A DNA stretch of 64,000 nucleotides from Rattus norvegicus (lineage: Eukaryota > Chordata > Mammalia > Rodentia > Muridae), in contig NC_086021.1 of NCBI RefSeq assembly GCF_036323735.1, positions 159,746,976-159,810,975 of the forward strand. The letters run 5' to 3'. The position numbers were made by a program, and so were the translations under genes. The notes beneath the pieces were generated by a model, which worked only from the letters and a program-made list of their open reading frames with translations, was not told the origin of the DNA and did no database searches. Below, one piece after another: positions 1-10,639 of this stretch. The stretch's first letter is position 1. Each line of letters opens with the position of its first letter.

Positions 1-768
1 AAACACACTGTATGCACTCACTGATAACTGGATATTAGCCCAAAACTTCAAAATACACAAGATACAATACACATACCACATGAAGCTCAAGAAGAAAGAT
101 GACCAAAGTGCAGATGCTTCATTCCTTGTTAAAAGTGGGGGATAGTGATAGGAGGGGAGATGGAGGCAAAGTTTGGAGCAGAGACTGACAGAACGGCTCT
201 TCAGAGCCTGCCCCACATGTGGCATATATATATACATACATACATACACACACAGCCACCAAAACTAGATAACATTGATGAACCTAAGAAGTGAATGTTG
301 ACGGGAAGTGGATACACATCTTTCCTGAGAGACAGAGACAGAGCATGTCAAATAGAGGCCAATGCTAATGGCAAACCACTGAACTGAGAATGGGACCTCC
401 TTTGGAGGAATAAGAGAATGAATTGAAAGAGCTGAAGGGGCTTGCAACACCATAAGAACAATGCCAATCAACAAGAGTTTCCAGGGACTAAACCACTATC
501 CAAAGAATATACATGAACTTACCCATGGCTCCAGCTGCATACATAGCAGAGGATGGCCTTATTGGGCAACAAGGAAGGAGCAGCCCTTAATCCTGCCAAG
601 ATTGGAAACCCAGTGTATGGGAATGTTGAGGAGGAAGTGTGGTAAATGGGGAAGGGAATACCCTTGTAGAAGAAAAGGAGGGGGTGGGATAGGGGGCTTA
701 TGACTGGGAAATTGAGAAAGGGAACAACATTTGAAATGTAAATAATTGTCCAATAAAAGAAAAAAAAA
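1..768 (+). mobile_element. L1 LINE 3' end (window-truncated)
   Basis: The stretch reads as the terminal ORF2/3'UTR segment of a murid L1: the 'tatgcactcactgataa' block, the AT-rich microsatellite-like block near 225-255, then the G-rich 3'UTR and a short A-run at about 758-768. The same order recurs in the other L1 3' ends of this window (for example 40,360-41,100 and 23,110-23,970). The 5' part lies outside the window. It is old, judging by many differences from the younger copies. Confidence 0.85.
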
Positions 769-839
769 CTATGAAGTCTGTCGAGTGACCAATACATATG
801 CTACTAAAAGTCAACACTGTGTTCAATACTGAAGCACTA

Positions 840-1700
840 AGCTGGGAATATATCAGGAAATGGACTCATAGAGAAAACATCAGGAAAATTAATATGCAAA
901 TATCTGCTGTATTTATAGATACCTTTTCAGGACGGACTGAGACTTTCCCACATAAACTGGACACTGTGCAGATGGTACCAAAGAAAATACTAAAATTCTT
1001 ACAAGGTATGGGTTTTCTAAGCTTATAGGCTTTGACAATGGACCTATAGTTATATCCCAGTTAAGTCAGAGATTAGCTGATATTCTGGAGATTGAGTGGA
1101 ATCTTCATTGTGCTTATAGGCTCCAGAGTTCAGGGTAAATTCAGAAGATAAAAAGAACCCTCAAAAATGATTAACTAAATTAACTTCAAAGACTGCATGT
1201 GGCTGGGTGACTCTTCTCCCCTTAATCCTTTATAGAGTACAGAATTCCCCATACCAGATGGCACTCACCCCTTGGAAAGTTATGTTTGGTTCACCTACTG
1301 ACAGAACTTATTACAGAAACAGACTATTATAGACTATTGTGAATTACTATATGAATTTGATAGTGTTCACTAGTACACGTTTAGTCTAAACTTCCTGCTT
1401 TTCATAAAACAGGTCCAGCTCTGAAGCTCTACCAACTTTGGCCAGGAAATAGGGCCCTAGTCAACAGACACTGCCAGGGGTCGCTAGAGCCCCCTTGAAG
1501 TGGTTCCTGTGCTACAGAGTTACAGTGTGGGTGCATGTTCCATTCCAGTAGAACAACACCCTGGTAAGCAGGAGGAGAAATCTGCCTCAGAACTTCTTCC
1601 TGTCTCCCAATGGTGGATCCCTACCCATTCTCCAGGGACACCGCAAAGACATAGCCATGTTATTAACTTTTCCATAAAGCCTCAGGAAGTCCATGATTGG
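840..1700 (+). pseudogene. Class I (gammaretrovirus-like) ERV pol integrase remnant
   Basis: Translation on the + strand gives decayed retroviral integrase core: a short F-I-D-T-F-S-G block near 912-935 (first catalytic Asp), an F-D-N-G-P block near 1,033 (second Asp), and a Q-S-S-G-Q-I block near 1,128 where the third catalytic acid of the family has been lost. A Y-Q-M-A-L-T-P-W block follows near 1,250. Stops and frame changes interrupt it, so no integrase could be made. This residue order is that of MLV-type integrases. It is followed by a polypurine tract and an LTR-like segment, as expected for the 3' half of a provirus from which env is missing or unrecognisable. Confidence 0.7.
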
Positions 1701-1713
1701 GCCTTCTAGTCGT

Positions 1714-1729
1714 AAGGGAAAGGGAGGGA
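1714..1729 (+). promoter_or_regulatory. Polypurine tract of the class I ERV
   Basis: An uninterrupted purine run (aagggaaaggga type) ends directly before a TG that would open the 3' LTR. This is the normal plus-strand primer position in retroviruses. It agrees with the integrase remnant upstream and the LTR-like sequence downstream. Confidence 0.55.
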
Positions 1730-2276
1730 TGAGAGGCCAAATAAATTCAGACTCTATTTTAGACAATGTTACCTGAGTTTGAACTTAGGTAAAGTTCCAA
1801 CAAAACTTGAGTCTAGCTCTGATCTCTAGGCTAAACCAGGAAAGACCTGCATTTCCTGGTTACACCTCTAACTAGAGCTGTGTTCCAAGTTATTCCTCTA
1901 CCAAATCTGCACTTGCACCTTACAAGCCCAACTCCTGCCTATTAACATGCATAGGGAAGCAGAAATTAAGTTTATAATATGACTCCCATTACCAATCAAT
2001 TACGTTAAAGGCCAAGGTAGTTTTCCAATTAGATCCAATTAGATGATTTCACACTCACCCCCTTCTTGCTGCGTATTATAAAGCCTTACCCCAATAGATA
2101 ATTCAGGGCTACTGTCTCTACTGAAAACCTTCCTGAGAGTCAGTGGTGAGCTGGGGGGCAAGAAGTAAGGCAAATAGAACAGAGATCCTGCTTATTGTTG
2201 TATCCAATGAGCTTCTCTGTGTGCTTTCTTGGGGGGGGGCAGTGGGTTGGTGATCACAATTCACTAACATTTCCCC
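1730..2276 (+). mobile_element. Probable 3' LTR of class I ERV
   Basis: It begins TGAGAGGCC immediately after the polypurine tract, resembling class I LTR starts, and contains a TATA-like 'tattataaag' near 2,073-2,082. I set the end at a CA after 'tttcccca', which is a guess. No 5' LTR partner is visible, so the boundaries rest on structure only. It abuts the first kinase pseudogene unit. Confidence 0.45.
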
Positions 2277-2429
2277 AGCACTACAGTTCTCTTAGATATG
2301 ACTGATGTTTAATAAATTTATAAATATAATCATTCATAGAATTGATTCATTCTAGAAAGATATAAATTATCTACATCTTCATTTGGTAATATAATTGATC
2401 ACTTCTACCAACAGAAGCAAACTGTAAAA

Positions 2430-3620
2430 ATGTCAGTGAACCCCAAGGCCAGTTCCTTTCCAAAAAACATATCACAAAAAATTATGACAACTGCATAATT
2501 GTTTAGAGGATATTTGTCTTTCCATCTTAGGACTGAGACCTTAGTACTCATCCAAATACTAAGAGGAGGCAAGTGTACAGACTCCCTGATTAGCTCTGAT
2601 ACTGAGCTCCTGAAATCATTACATCATTCTCACATCAAACAACTGCTACATGTCATGGAGACCAGGAGGAAATCCTACCTGGTTGTGGAACATGAAGTAA
2701 AGTTAATCCTTCTGAAACCTGTTCTTAAATGTGGGTGTCTGGAGGAGGAGGGGGAGGCACTACATATGATATTTAGTCAACTCTGTATGGCTATCTAACC
2801 TTTACATATCCACCATTTTTCCAGGTGAGTTATTAAGCATCAAAACATCTCAGTAGCTTAGAAGGGGGGCATTAAACTTAGTTATTTCAGTGTGGGGAAA
2901 AGAGTCACCTCTGAGGAAAAGGTCAAGAGTATCAATGGAACCTCTGAATACTTTTCTCCTGAGATGTTCAAGAGCAAAGGGGGGCTTCCCTCTGACAATG
3001 CAGAACTTGTTTTGATCCTCCACTTTTTAGAGACTGGGCAACAACCATTCATAGAGGCAGAAAATTCAAAGATCAAAAGCCAGATTATTAATGGAAGCCA
3101 ACTTGCATGTCAGATCACCTCTTCGAAGAACTTAAAGACATAATGATGTCTTTAACTGTACATAGAATCCTATAAAGTCATATAATTCTTGGCCTTATTA
3201 TCCACCCATTGCTTGGATATGATAGAGACACAACAAAGATTTCCTCAGACATAATACCTAGAGAACCCTGATCCCAAACAAGCAGTAGAATTTTTTTAGT
3301 GGTTTACTGAACCTAAAAATTCACAGATGCTTTTAAGCAAAAAAGATATGACTGTTTAACGGCAAACAATTAATTAAAGAGTAGAAGTTTACCTGGCAGT
3401 GTAAAAGTAACTACAAGAAAGGCCAGAGCTGTACAATTACACACAAAAAAATCTCACTACTTCCTGTTGCCTCTGCAGGGAAACAGTGTCTTTCCTTTCA
3501 AATCTTCTTTTCACCAACTCTTCCAGAGCTGCCTGGAGATGAGAGAAAATGGCATGAGGAAACACTGTGCCTTCCAATCTTTCATACTTTAAAAAGAATG
3601 TCTAAGGCAGAAGCTTCCCA
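2430..3620 (+). pseudogene. Smok/MARK-like Ser/Thr kinase pseudogene, unit 1 (with N-lobe)
   Basis: This is the most complete kinase relic of the array. It starts at an ATG (2430) followed by a short M-S-V-N-P leader. A subdomain III-IV-like stretch (E-L-L-K-S-L-H-H then V-M-E-T-R-R-K-S-Y-L-V-V) lies near 2,600-2,690. A degenerate N-I-S/K-L-S-Y-F segment at about 2,840-2,890 stands where N-I-L and DFG should be. GTSEYFSPE (the GT-x-E-Y-x-x-PE activation/APE signature) is at 2,937-2,963, and a subdomain IX-X remnant follows to about 3,080. UBA-like and post-UBA sequence decays out to about 3,620. Frameshifts and stops, and loss of HRD and DFG residues, rule out activity. AMPK-related kinases with kinase plus UBA order include MARK and the rodent-expanded sperm motility kinases (Smok). 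Family placement is my inference from motif order and tandem amplification. Upstream similarity to unit 7 reaches to about 2,310. Confidence 0.75.
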
Positions 3621-3639
3621 TAGGATGGACATTAGTCTA

Positions 3640-4560
3640 GCCTGAGGAACAGGAGATCCTGAGAGACAGAGAACAGCAGCACCAGCTCCAAGGATTCACT
3701 GATATGAGCACATTTGCAAAGTATTCATCTTCACAAACATCAGATATGGACAAAACCCAAGATGTGTCCACTCATAGCTAAGAACCTAGACACAAGCACA
3801 TCCCCCTTTGTAGAAGGATCACTTTATTTTCCAGGGAAATAACCAAGAGTAAGAGCACAAGCATAAAAGACTCCAAAGTTAGCAGACCATGCTCCAAGAA
3901 ACACACCCTCTGGAGCCATTCCAGGGTTAGAACCAGGGTTTGTATTAGACTGAATATTGCACCCCAGAAAAGCTGTGGAGTTAACATTTGGAAGCACTTC
4001 CCACTGAGATCTGGAACCTTGGAGTGCTGTTCTATACGAACTCCTTATCCCCATTCACAGTCAAAGAAAATTCAAAGAATAAATGGAAGATTTCATCCTG
4101 AAATCTTGTACTCCCATTTCACCTATCATCACTTCACCAAATAGACACTGGTGATATACTTAATTCATGATAGAGAATATCAAAAAGAGCACCACAATAA
4201 TGGAAGGCCTAGCACAGATGTAGATGCACCAAGCTGAAGACAAAAAACCCTTACTAGAAATCCAGAGGGAACCAGATTACAAATCTGAATGACATATAAT
4301 TTACATGGCATTAGTATGAGATACAGGGTATCAAATATGCTTCAAAACAAGAAAAATGCATGGCAACATATTTAACAATAATAAGAATTTCATCTGCCAT
4401 TGAAAATTTTAACACACTGTGGGGAGGGAACAAAGACACCTGTAAAACCTCTCAACCTTTCTTGGTCTGTACAGAGGTTAACCAGTGTTTCTCCAGTTGC
4501 CATAATATCTAGGGACCCTCTGCTTGAGCAGTTAGGAGACAAGAAAAAGCCTGTATGAGA
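3640..4560 (+). pseudogene. Kinase pseudogene, unit 2
   Basis: The N-lobe is absent. A degraded catalytic-loop region lies near 3,765-3,815 and an I-K-D-S-K-V-S-R stretch near 3,870 where DFGLS is expected. EYCTPE (APE motif) is at 3,952-3,969 and TEIWNLGVLFY (subdomain IX, D-I-W-S-L-G-V type) at 4,003-4,035, followed by a P-F-T-V-K-E-N stretch. A UBA-like 'atgcatggcaacatattta' tail is near 4,358. The + strand preserves these motifs although no open frame spans them; an open frame on the opposite strand is a shadow. The closest relative in the window is unit 8, including a shared 'caccaagctgaagac' block (4,228 and 11,201). Confidence 0.75.
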
Positions 4561-4679
4561 TAGAGGGTGCCTATTACCTCATGTACACTGAAAAGGGTAG
4601 TCCTAAAAGAGATCTGGCCCCATCAATGATTTATGACTCATCTCAAAAATAGGACTTGCAGAGAGACTGAGTGGAGCAC

Positions 4680-5520
4680 AAGCTTGGAGTAATTTTTATC
4701 AACCAGCCGGTAATCAAATATTTCCACCTATGCTATTACCACTGATAGCACTAAGAACCCAAGCACAATCATGGTTTCCTTGATGTATTGGAGTAAGGGC
4801 ACAAGCATAGAATCCACAAAAGACAACAGCCCATCCTGAAGAGAAAGAGATGCTCAGGAGCACCTCTGGTGCCAGTTCAAGGGGGTGAATCAGACAGAAT
4901 ACTTTGTGCCACACATACACAGTATCACACAATCTGAAGGGCTTCTCACTGATATCTGCAGCCTTGGAGTGGTCCTCTGCTTTTGAGGGATAAGTTTTCT
5001 TATTTAAGGGAGACAGAAAGTTCAAATAAGAATATAGAATTTGTTCTTTGTGTGAGCAACTCATCCTTTCTTCCAAGACCTTCACAACATTTTAGCTCAA
5101 CAATCATCAAAGCATAGTACAACTGTGGATGTCTCCTGATGTAGACTCATCAAAGGTTTCTGCACAAGAAATCCAGATGGACCCTACCAAAGGTAGCATC
5201 AGAAACATTTCAATAGGCTTGATAATACAGGATGTCAAACACATTGTGAAATGCCAAAACCACAAACAGGTAATGACAACTTAACTTAATTCTGTAAATA
5301 AAATCCTCTTGATAGAGCAAATTTGAGCACAATAAAGGACAGAGTAGTACAATGTCACATTCACAACCTCACCACCTTCTTCTAATTCTAAGGAGGAGAA
5401 CCACTCCCCTTTCCTTTCTCCCTTCTTGTTGCCCAGTCTACCTGAGCTGCCTGGACATGAGAGGAAAAGGCTCTAAGAGGGACAGAATTCTTCTTCCAAC
5501 CTGCCTTTTCTGAGCAAATC
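4680..5520 (+). pseudogene. Kinase pseudogene, unit 3
   Basis: The E-Y-F-V-P-H relic of the APE motif lies near 4,897. TDICSLGVVLCF, a clear subdomain IX signature, is at 4,948-4,983 and ends at a stop codon where the family continues into V-T-G-x-L-P-F. A subdomain XI and UBA remnant extends over about 5,100-5,290, and then a C/T-rich post-UBA tail. It pairs with unit 9, sharing the 'aacaatcatca' and 'ccaaaggtagcat' blocks in the same order. Broken by several stops and frame changes. Confidence 0.75.
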
Positions 5521-5529
5521 TAAAGACAG

Positions 5530-6000
5530 ATAATATGCTGAAACTTGTATCCCAGATCACCTCTCCTGCTAGCACAAAGATATGCTTAAACATTTAATGA
5601 CAGTGGATGTCAAAGTGATGCCCAAATTCAATAAAGTCATGGCACACCTCTAGCTGAGCCTTGACCAAGAGACATCAAGATTTTTGTCAGAGTAATTCTC
5701 CAAGAAACATCACTACCCATTATTGGAAATACTGTCAATGGCTTATTGAATACCGGATATCAAAGCATGCAAGTAACACATTTACCACCATGCAATTCAA
5801 CATACTTAATCATGAGTCACAAGTCCATCTGGCAGGACAAATTTGGCTGCTCTAGAGTACAGGTACAACCTCGCAATACTCCTCTGTCTTTAAATAGCGT
5901 AACCAGGGTCACTGTGCTTCCTGTCTTATTTGAACAGGAGTTTCCAATATGAAACATTCCCACCATCACCGGCAGGAGCGTGGACATATTCTAAAACTCA
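5530..6000 (+). pseudogene. Kinase pseudogene, unit 4 (C-terminal part only)
   Basis: This partial unit starts in subdomain XI. The frame at about 5,574-5,654 reads H-K-D-M-L-K-H-L-M-T-V-D...K-V-M-A-H-L before a stop, aligning with the family's L-L-x-x-x-L-x-x-D-P-x-K-R...I-M-x-H-x-W pattern. A UBA-like segment with S-T-Y-L-I-M (near 5,800) and a decayed tail follow. No catalytic core is present. It corresponds to unit 10 in the second block, which is also N-terminally truncated, so the truncation predates block duplication. Confidence 0.65.
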
Positions 6001-6004
6001 GGAA

Positions 6005-6870
6005 CACAAATTGCACGGTGACTGAGATCATCATGGGTTCCAAGGTTTTATTCTCACCAAGCACATTTTCACAAACGTCTAGTAGGAACAAATCCAAGAT
6101 GTCGTCACTGATAGTGCTCAGAACCTAGACACAAAGTGATCCTCCTAGGATGCACAGTATCTTTTCTAGTGAGAAAGGCTTTTCTTGTGAGTGCACAAGC
6201 ATGGACGTCTCATCACCCCATCCTGCAAGGAATCAGACTCAGGACCACCTGTGATGGCTGTGCCAGGGTGTGTCTTACAGTGAGTTACCCCTGGTTCAGT
6301 AACACATAGCATCAAAGGCTTTCCATTGACCTGTGGAACATTTGAAAGGTCCTCTAGATTTCTGTGCTGAGGCACATCCCATTCAGAATGTCAGAGAATC
6401 CTAAGATCAAGTGGCAGAAATTTTCCTGAATTTTGTCTCCTTGATAACCTCTCTCCAGAGATAAATTCTATTTAATCAATTATTGACTTTATATGACACA
6501 AAGAGGCCCACAGATATTCAGGTCTAGGCATCCCCATGGCTCAGCCATGAAGAAGACACATCACCAAAGTTCTCACAAGGAATATCAAGGGAATAAAAGC
6601 CCAACTCATTAAAAAATTTTTTCATGAAATACCAAAAACAGAATACAAAACATGGCTCAAGACCATGTAATGGCAACGTATTTGATCATGAATGAGAAAT
6701 TCACCCAGCACCAGTGGAAATTAGACCATATTTTGGTGCATGGTAGAAAAATAACTTCTGAACTGCCTCTCAAATTGTGTCACTCTCTAAAAGTACCATC
6801 CAATATAAAACCTAACTCACATCATGGACACATGTTTCACCTCAGGAACACAACTTGAAGAAAGGGTAAG
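6005..6870 (+). pseudogene. Kinase pseudogene, unit 5
   Basis: Clear short relics on the + strand: I-D-L-W-N-I (subdomain IX) at 6,325-6,342, K-R-P-T at 6,501-6,512 and P-W-L at 6,534-6,542 in one frame (subdomain XI, K-R-P-T-x-x-Q-V...P-W-L), and V-M-A-T-Y-L-I-M (UBA end) near 6,667-6,690. Stops fall inside subdomain IX-X, and no functional catalytic loop can be read. The unit is most similar to unit 12 at 54.2 kb, sharing the 'ggctgtgccagggtgt' block. Confidence 0.75.
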
Positions 6871-6874
6871 ACAA

Positions 6875-7610
6875 TAATGGATTACAAAGATTAATTATCA
6901 AAAAGCACATCTTCACAAAATTCAAATATGAACAAATCCAAGATGTGAGCCCTAAAAGCTCTCAGATTCAGACGCAATAATATTATCCTAAAATATATGA
7001 ATTGTATTTTTGCAACAAAGATTCTCAGGGTGACATCCCAAGCATAGAAGTCGCAGATGTCAATAGGCCATCTTCCAGAGATCAGACTCCCAAGATTTCT
7101 ATGGCAACAGGAGCATGGAGTGCCTAAGAATGAATATTGTACCCTAGAAGGTTTCAGAAGCAGAAAGAATGAAAGGCTTCCCAATGACATCCTGAGGCTT
7201 TGTGTGAACCTGCCATTTAATGACTGAGCTGCTCCCATTGAAAGAGATGGAGCACTCAACAATTAAATGGCTACTTTTGTCCAGAAATGCATTTATCCCT
7301 GATCACCTCTGTCAAAACTGAAAGTTCTAAATAATGATATTGAGTCAGATGCCACAAAGAGACCAAACATCAAAGAAATAATGGCATACCAATGGCTGTG
7401 CTATAATGAAGAAACACCAATAAGGGGTTCAGAAAAAGTCTCAAGAGAGAGATTGAGACAACTCTAATGCCAAAAATATTGTTTTAATTGGGTACCAAAA
7501 TCTGGAGATGATTCAATCTTGAGAACACACAAAGGCATGATCATGTAATTAATAAATATTTGATAATGAAGAAAACATTGTGGCTAAATTTTAACCTCAA
7601 GGGTCTGCCT
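6875..7610 (+). pseudogene. Kinase pseudogene, unit 6
   Basis: An APE-like E-Y-C-T-L-E stretch lies near 7,132. An L-P-N-D-I-L-R-L relic of subdomain IX lies near 7,170. A continuous subdomain XI frame holds D-A-T-K-R-P-N-I-K-E-I-M-A with KRPN at 7,357-7,368, then Q-W-L before an acidic pair. A weak UBA tail reaches about 7,560. After this point the array is interrupted by a tRNA-derived sequence and an L1 3' end. This is the last unit of the first block. Confidence 0.72.
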
Positions 7611-7649
7611 GATAGGCAGTGTGGTATATCCATCACACCTGACTTTGTA

Positions 7650-7734
7650 TACATTTGCTGGGGACCTGAACTTGGGGCTCATGCTTGACTAGAAGTGACT
7701 TTGGAAGGCAGCTATGCTCACCACTATACCACCA
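7650..7734 (-). pseudogene. tRNA-Gly(UCC)-derived sequence (tRNA pseudogene or SINE head)
   Basis: Read on the - strand, 7,734 down to 7,701 gives 34 bases that match the mammalian tRNA-Gly with anticodon TCC, as I remember it, from the acceptor/D-arm through the anticodon without a mismatch (tggtggtatagtggtgagc... gccttccaa). The 3' half is altered: an insertion of about 12 nt replaces the variable region, and a degenerate T-arm/B box (aagttcaggtcccc) follows at about 7,661-7,674. It cannot fold as a normal tRNA. Sequence further on (about 7,615-7,650) is vaguely B1-like, so a tRNA-Gly-headed SINE is possible. Confidence 0.6.
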
Positions 7735-8078
7735 TATGAACAACAACGCCAAGCAACCAGAGCTTCCAGGGACTAAGCCACTACCCAAAGACTATACATG
7801 GACTGACCCTGGGCTCCAATCTCATAGGTAGCAATGAATAGCCTGGTAAGAGCACCAGTGGAAGGGGAAGCCCTTGGTCCTGCCGGGACTGAACCCCCCC
7901 AGTAAACGTGATTTTTAGGTGGAGGGCGGTAATGGGGGGAGGAAGGGGAGGGAACACCCATAGAGAAGGGGAGGGGGAGGGGTTAGGAGGATGTTGGCCC
8001 AGAAACCAGGAAGGGGAATAACAGTCTAAATGTAAATAAGAAATACTCAAGTTAATAAAGATAAAAAATAAATAAATA
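7735..8078 (+). mobile_element. L1 3' end, 5'-truncated
   Basis: This is the standard rat L1 3'UTR block: 'caagcaaccagagcttcc', 'actatacatggactgacc', a G-rich segment, 'taaatgtaaataagaaatactcaagttaataaag' and an A-rich tail with (aaat) repeats. The sequence 'ccatatgaac' at the junction with the tRNA-Gly-like sequence is itself part of L1, so the exact 5' end overlaps that feature by a few bases. Confidence 0.9.
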
Positions 8079-8129
8079 AAAACTTATTTCAACATAATAA
8101 AGGCCATATGTGAAAAGCCTACAGCCCAT

Positions 8130-8345
8130 GCAATAATTAGTGGGGGAAGTGAAAAGCCCACTCCCTCAGCATGCCCTTAAAGATGAGGCTCCACTCTGGC
8201 CACATCAGTTCAGTATGGGACTGGAAGCCTTAGCCAAAGCAAGTAGGAAGAAAAAGAAAGAAAACCCATACACATTAAAGAAAGTCAGTATAGCTCTTTC
8301 TGCTGATAACATGATTACATACATAAAAAATATGTACACTGTTCA
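8130..8345 (+). mobile_element. Old LINE ORF2 reverse-transcriptase fragment (tentative)
   Basis: Within the frame at 8,140-8,397 the stretch around 8,215-8,331 resembles the L1 RT segment that carries the catalytic F-A-D-D: L-E-A-L-A-K-A upstream, then S-A-D-N-M-I-T-Y. The second Asp of the ADD motif is Asn here. Only about 40 residues match, so this is an old fragment, and the assignment is made by eye. Confidence 0.4.
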
Positions 8346-8439
8346 TGAAAATTCACAGAGACACAGGCACACATGTGCAAAGTATGCATGCAGTTAGAAA
8401 TAATAAATGCATGCATTAAAGCTACAGGGTATAGAGGAT

Positions 8440-8640
8440 GAAGAGAAAACATAATGGTCACAATTAATTTACTGCTCTTACAGTAGTCTCAGAACCTGTA
8501 TCAGGCAGTTAATGCTGCCTGTTACTCTAGTATCAGAGGATCTGAGGCTCTTTGGACTCAGTTGACATGCACACTCATGGTGCACATGAACTAGGACAGG
8601 TGGACACATAATTTTTAAATAAAAAAAGAAATATCCAAGT
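8440..8640 (+). mobile_element. B2/B3-type SINE fragment
   Basis: The segment containing 'gatctgaggctctttggactcag', 'atgcacactcatggtgcacatgaac' and an A-rich 'aatttttaaataaaa' end resembles the 3' half of B3/B2 SINEs. The tRNA-like head is not recognisable. A short L1-tail-like piece ('atccaagttaataaagg') follows at 8,632-8,660. Confidence 0.45.
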
Positions 8641-8661
8641 TAATAAAGGTGACAAAAAAAA

Positions 8662-9345
8662 AGAGACTTTGGTGACTGACTGACATCCTTAGTCATTTAT
8701 TGAGGATTCGCTTTCCCACGTATATTCTTTAAGACATTTCTATTATAATTTTGCTTCCTATTTTGTCTTTATTCATCTTTGAAATTTGCATATTAAGGGC
8801 TTCTTGGAGGGTATGTGGATGCCATCATTCCCTTCTACTAAAGGGAGTAGACTGAGAATCAAATGTTATCATTGCTCTTTAAGCCTTGGGGAGAATTCAT
8901 GGTGATTGCATTTAGCCTTGGATATCTTTTCTGAGGATACATGTTTTGGTTTTGCTATTAGAGGTATTCTCCCTTGTATTTATCTGCATAAGCATTTTCT
9001 ATCATCTTGGTTCAATTTCAGTAGATCCAATGTGCCTATAAACTTAGTTTTTTCAAACTGAGAAGAGTCTCAACTATAAAATCTTTGTCCAAGGATTTCC
9101 CTAGATTCAGTGACATCTGATGCAACATCATCATTTCTTAGAAATGATTGAAATCAGTGTCTATTCTAGTTAATGGACACCTTGGCTAAAGTGACAAGTT
9201 GTTGTGCTATAATTGGCCTGTTTTCCCCTTCGCTTTCCCTTTCTTGATTTCCTGCTATGATCCTTCTTCATTCTTACCACTGTTTGTCCTTGATTTGTTC
9301 TTCTATTCCTAAGCACTTCAACTTTATTTTAACAGGTAATTTAAG
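8662..9345. other. Unassigned sequence between array blocks
   Basis: AT-rich single-copy-looking sequence. I see no open frame with family signatures, no clear SINE or LINE end and no tandem repeat. It separates the first kinase block plus L1 insertion from the second block. Confidence 0.5.
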
Positions 9346-9359
9346 TGTGTCTAACTGTT

Positions 9360-10560
9360 AATGTTAGGATTTATATCTATGAACATTCCAAGAAATGACT
9401 TATTCTGTGTAGATACCAATTCCCTAACATCAATATTTGCTGTTGCTACTTTTCGTGTCATTTCACAAAAGCAAACTCTGATGCTGATATGGGAACTCAA
9501 GGCCAGTTCCTCTAAAGAGTACATTTTAACAAAAAGGCACCCTAGATTCAGGGCACTTTGTGTTTCCATCCTTTCACTGACTACTTGGTGGCCATCAATA
9601 TTCTGAAAAGTGACACATGTCCAGGTGCCTTGATTAACTCTCAGCTTGAGCTCCTGAAAGCATTGCATCATCCTCACATCACACAACTCCTGTGGCCATG
9701 GAGACAAGGACAAAATCCTCCCTGGTTGTGTAATATGCAGCATAGGGAACTCTGCTGAAATAGATCACTGCAGGTTCATATCTAGAGGAAAAGACCCATC
9801 CTTTCTTTACAGAAATTACTTTGGCTTCCATAGCTTTGCATAGCCACCATATTGCCCAGTGACATAGTGACCATGAAAACATCTCAGTAGATTAGAAAGG
9901 GCTCATTAAAGTCAGTGATATTGGCTTGGGAAAAAAGACTCTCCTCTGGAAATAAAAAGGTCACAAGCTTCATAGTAGCAGTGGATACCATTCTCCCAAG
10001 GTGTTGGGGCACACATAGTCTGAAGGGCTTCCCTTCACATGTTGGGCGCTGTATTGATACTATACTATTCAGTAAAGGACATCTAGCCTATCAGAAAGAG
10101 AATTCAAAATCAAAAGGTCATGTTTACTGAATACAAACTTCTATGCCTGATCACCTCTCCCAAGAGCTTAAGGCTTCCTAATAACTGAAGATAAAAATCA
10201 CATACAGTTCTTGTGATTCTGGCAGTTTTGGTACATCCACTCATCAATGAATGTCCATGATGAAGACACAATAAGAATTTCCTCAGAAGAAATTCAAAAG
10301 GAACAAAGACCCCCTACCCAGAAATAGAAATTATTTAATGGGATACTGCATAAAGGAAGTCAGAAAAAATTTTAAAGCAAAGTTCAACCATGTTATAGAA
10401 AATATCTCATTAAAAAAATTGATTACATGTGTCAATGTGACCAAAGTAAACTGTAAAATTGTACTATGACATGCAGAAAAAATCTCAGTCTCCCTCTGCT
10501 TCTGAGGAGGATACCAGTGCCCTCTCTCCTTCATACTTTCACTCCATCCACACTTGTCAA
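9360..10560 (+). pseudogene. Kinase pseudogene, unit 7 (with N-lobe)
   Basis: This is the counterpart of unit 1. From an ATG at 9,489 the shared 'aaggccagttcct' leader is followed by V-A-I-N-I-L (a V-A-I-K subdomain II relic with the catalytic Lys replaced by Asn) near 9,590. E-L-L-K-A-L-H-H-P-H-I-T-Q-L-L (subdomain IV) lies near 9,650. An E-N-I-x-V-D frame begins at 9,875 and S-D-I-G-L-G (DFG relic with Phe changed to Ile) is at 9,914-9,931. A G-L-P-S subdomain IX relic lies near 10,030. M-G-Y-C-I-K-E-V...N-H-V, a UBA-like segment, is at 10,338-10,420. The catalytic-loop H-R-D is not readable, and frames change repeatedly, so it is inactive. Confidence 0.75.
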
Positions 10561-10639
10561 GCATCACACATGAAAGGAAATACATGAGGGCAGAGTGTGC
10601 CTTCTACTTTATCTTCCCTGAAGAACAACTTCACAAACA

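Noticed and set aside
4714..5085. 123-codon - strand frame over kinase unit 3 (similar frames at 6,891-7,262 and 10,862-11,233)
   Set aside because: These recur because the underlying units are homologous. The + strand carries the kinase signatures, and the - strand frames share no recognisable domain.
8140..8397. 85-codon + strand frame as a novel lysine-rich gene
   Set aside because: Part of it resembles the L1 reverse-transcriptase region with a mutated ADD motif, so it is more likely an old LINE fragment.
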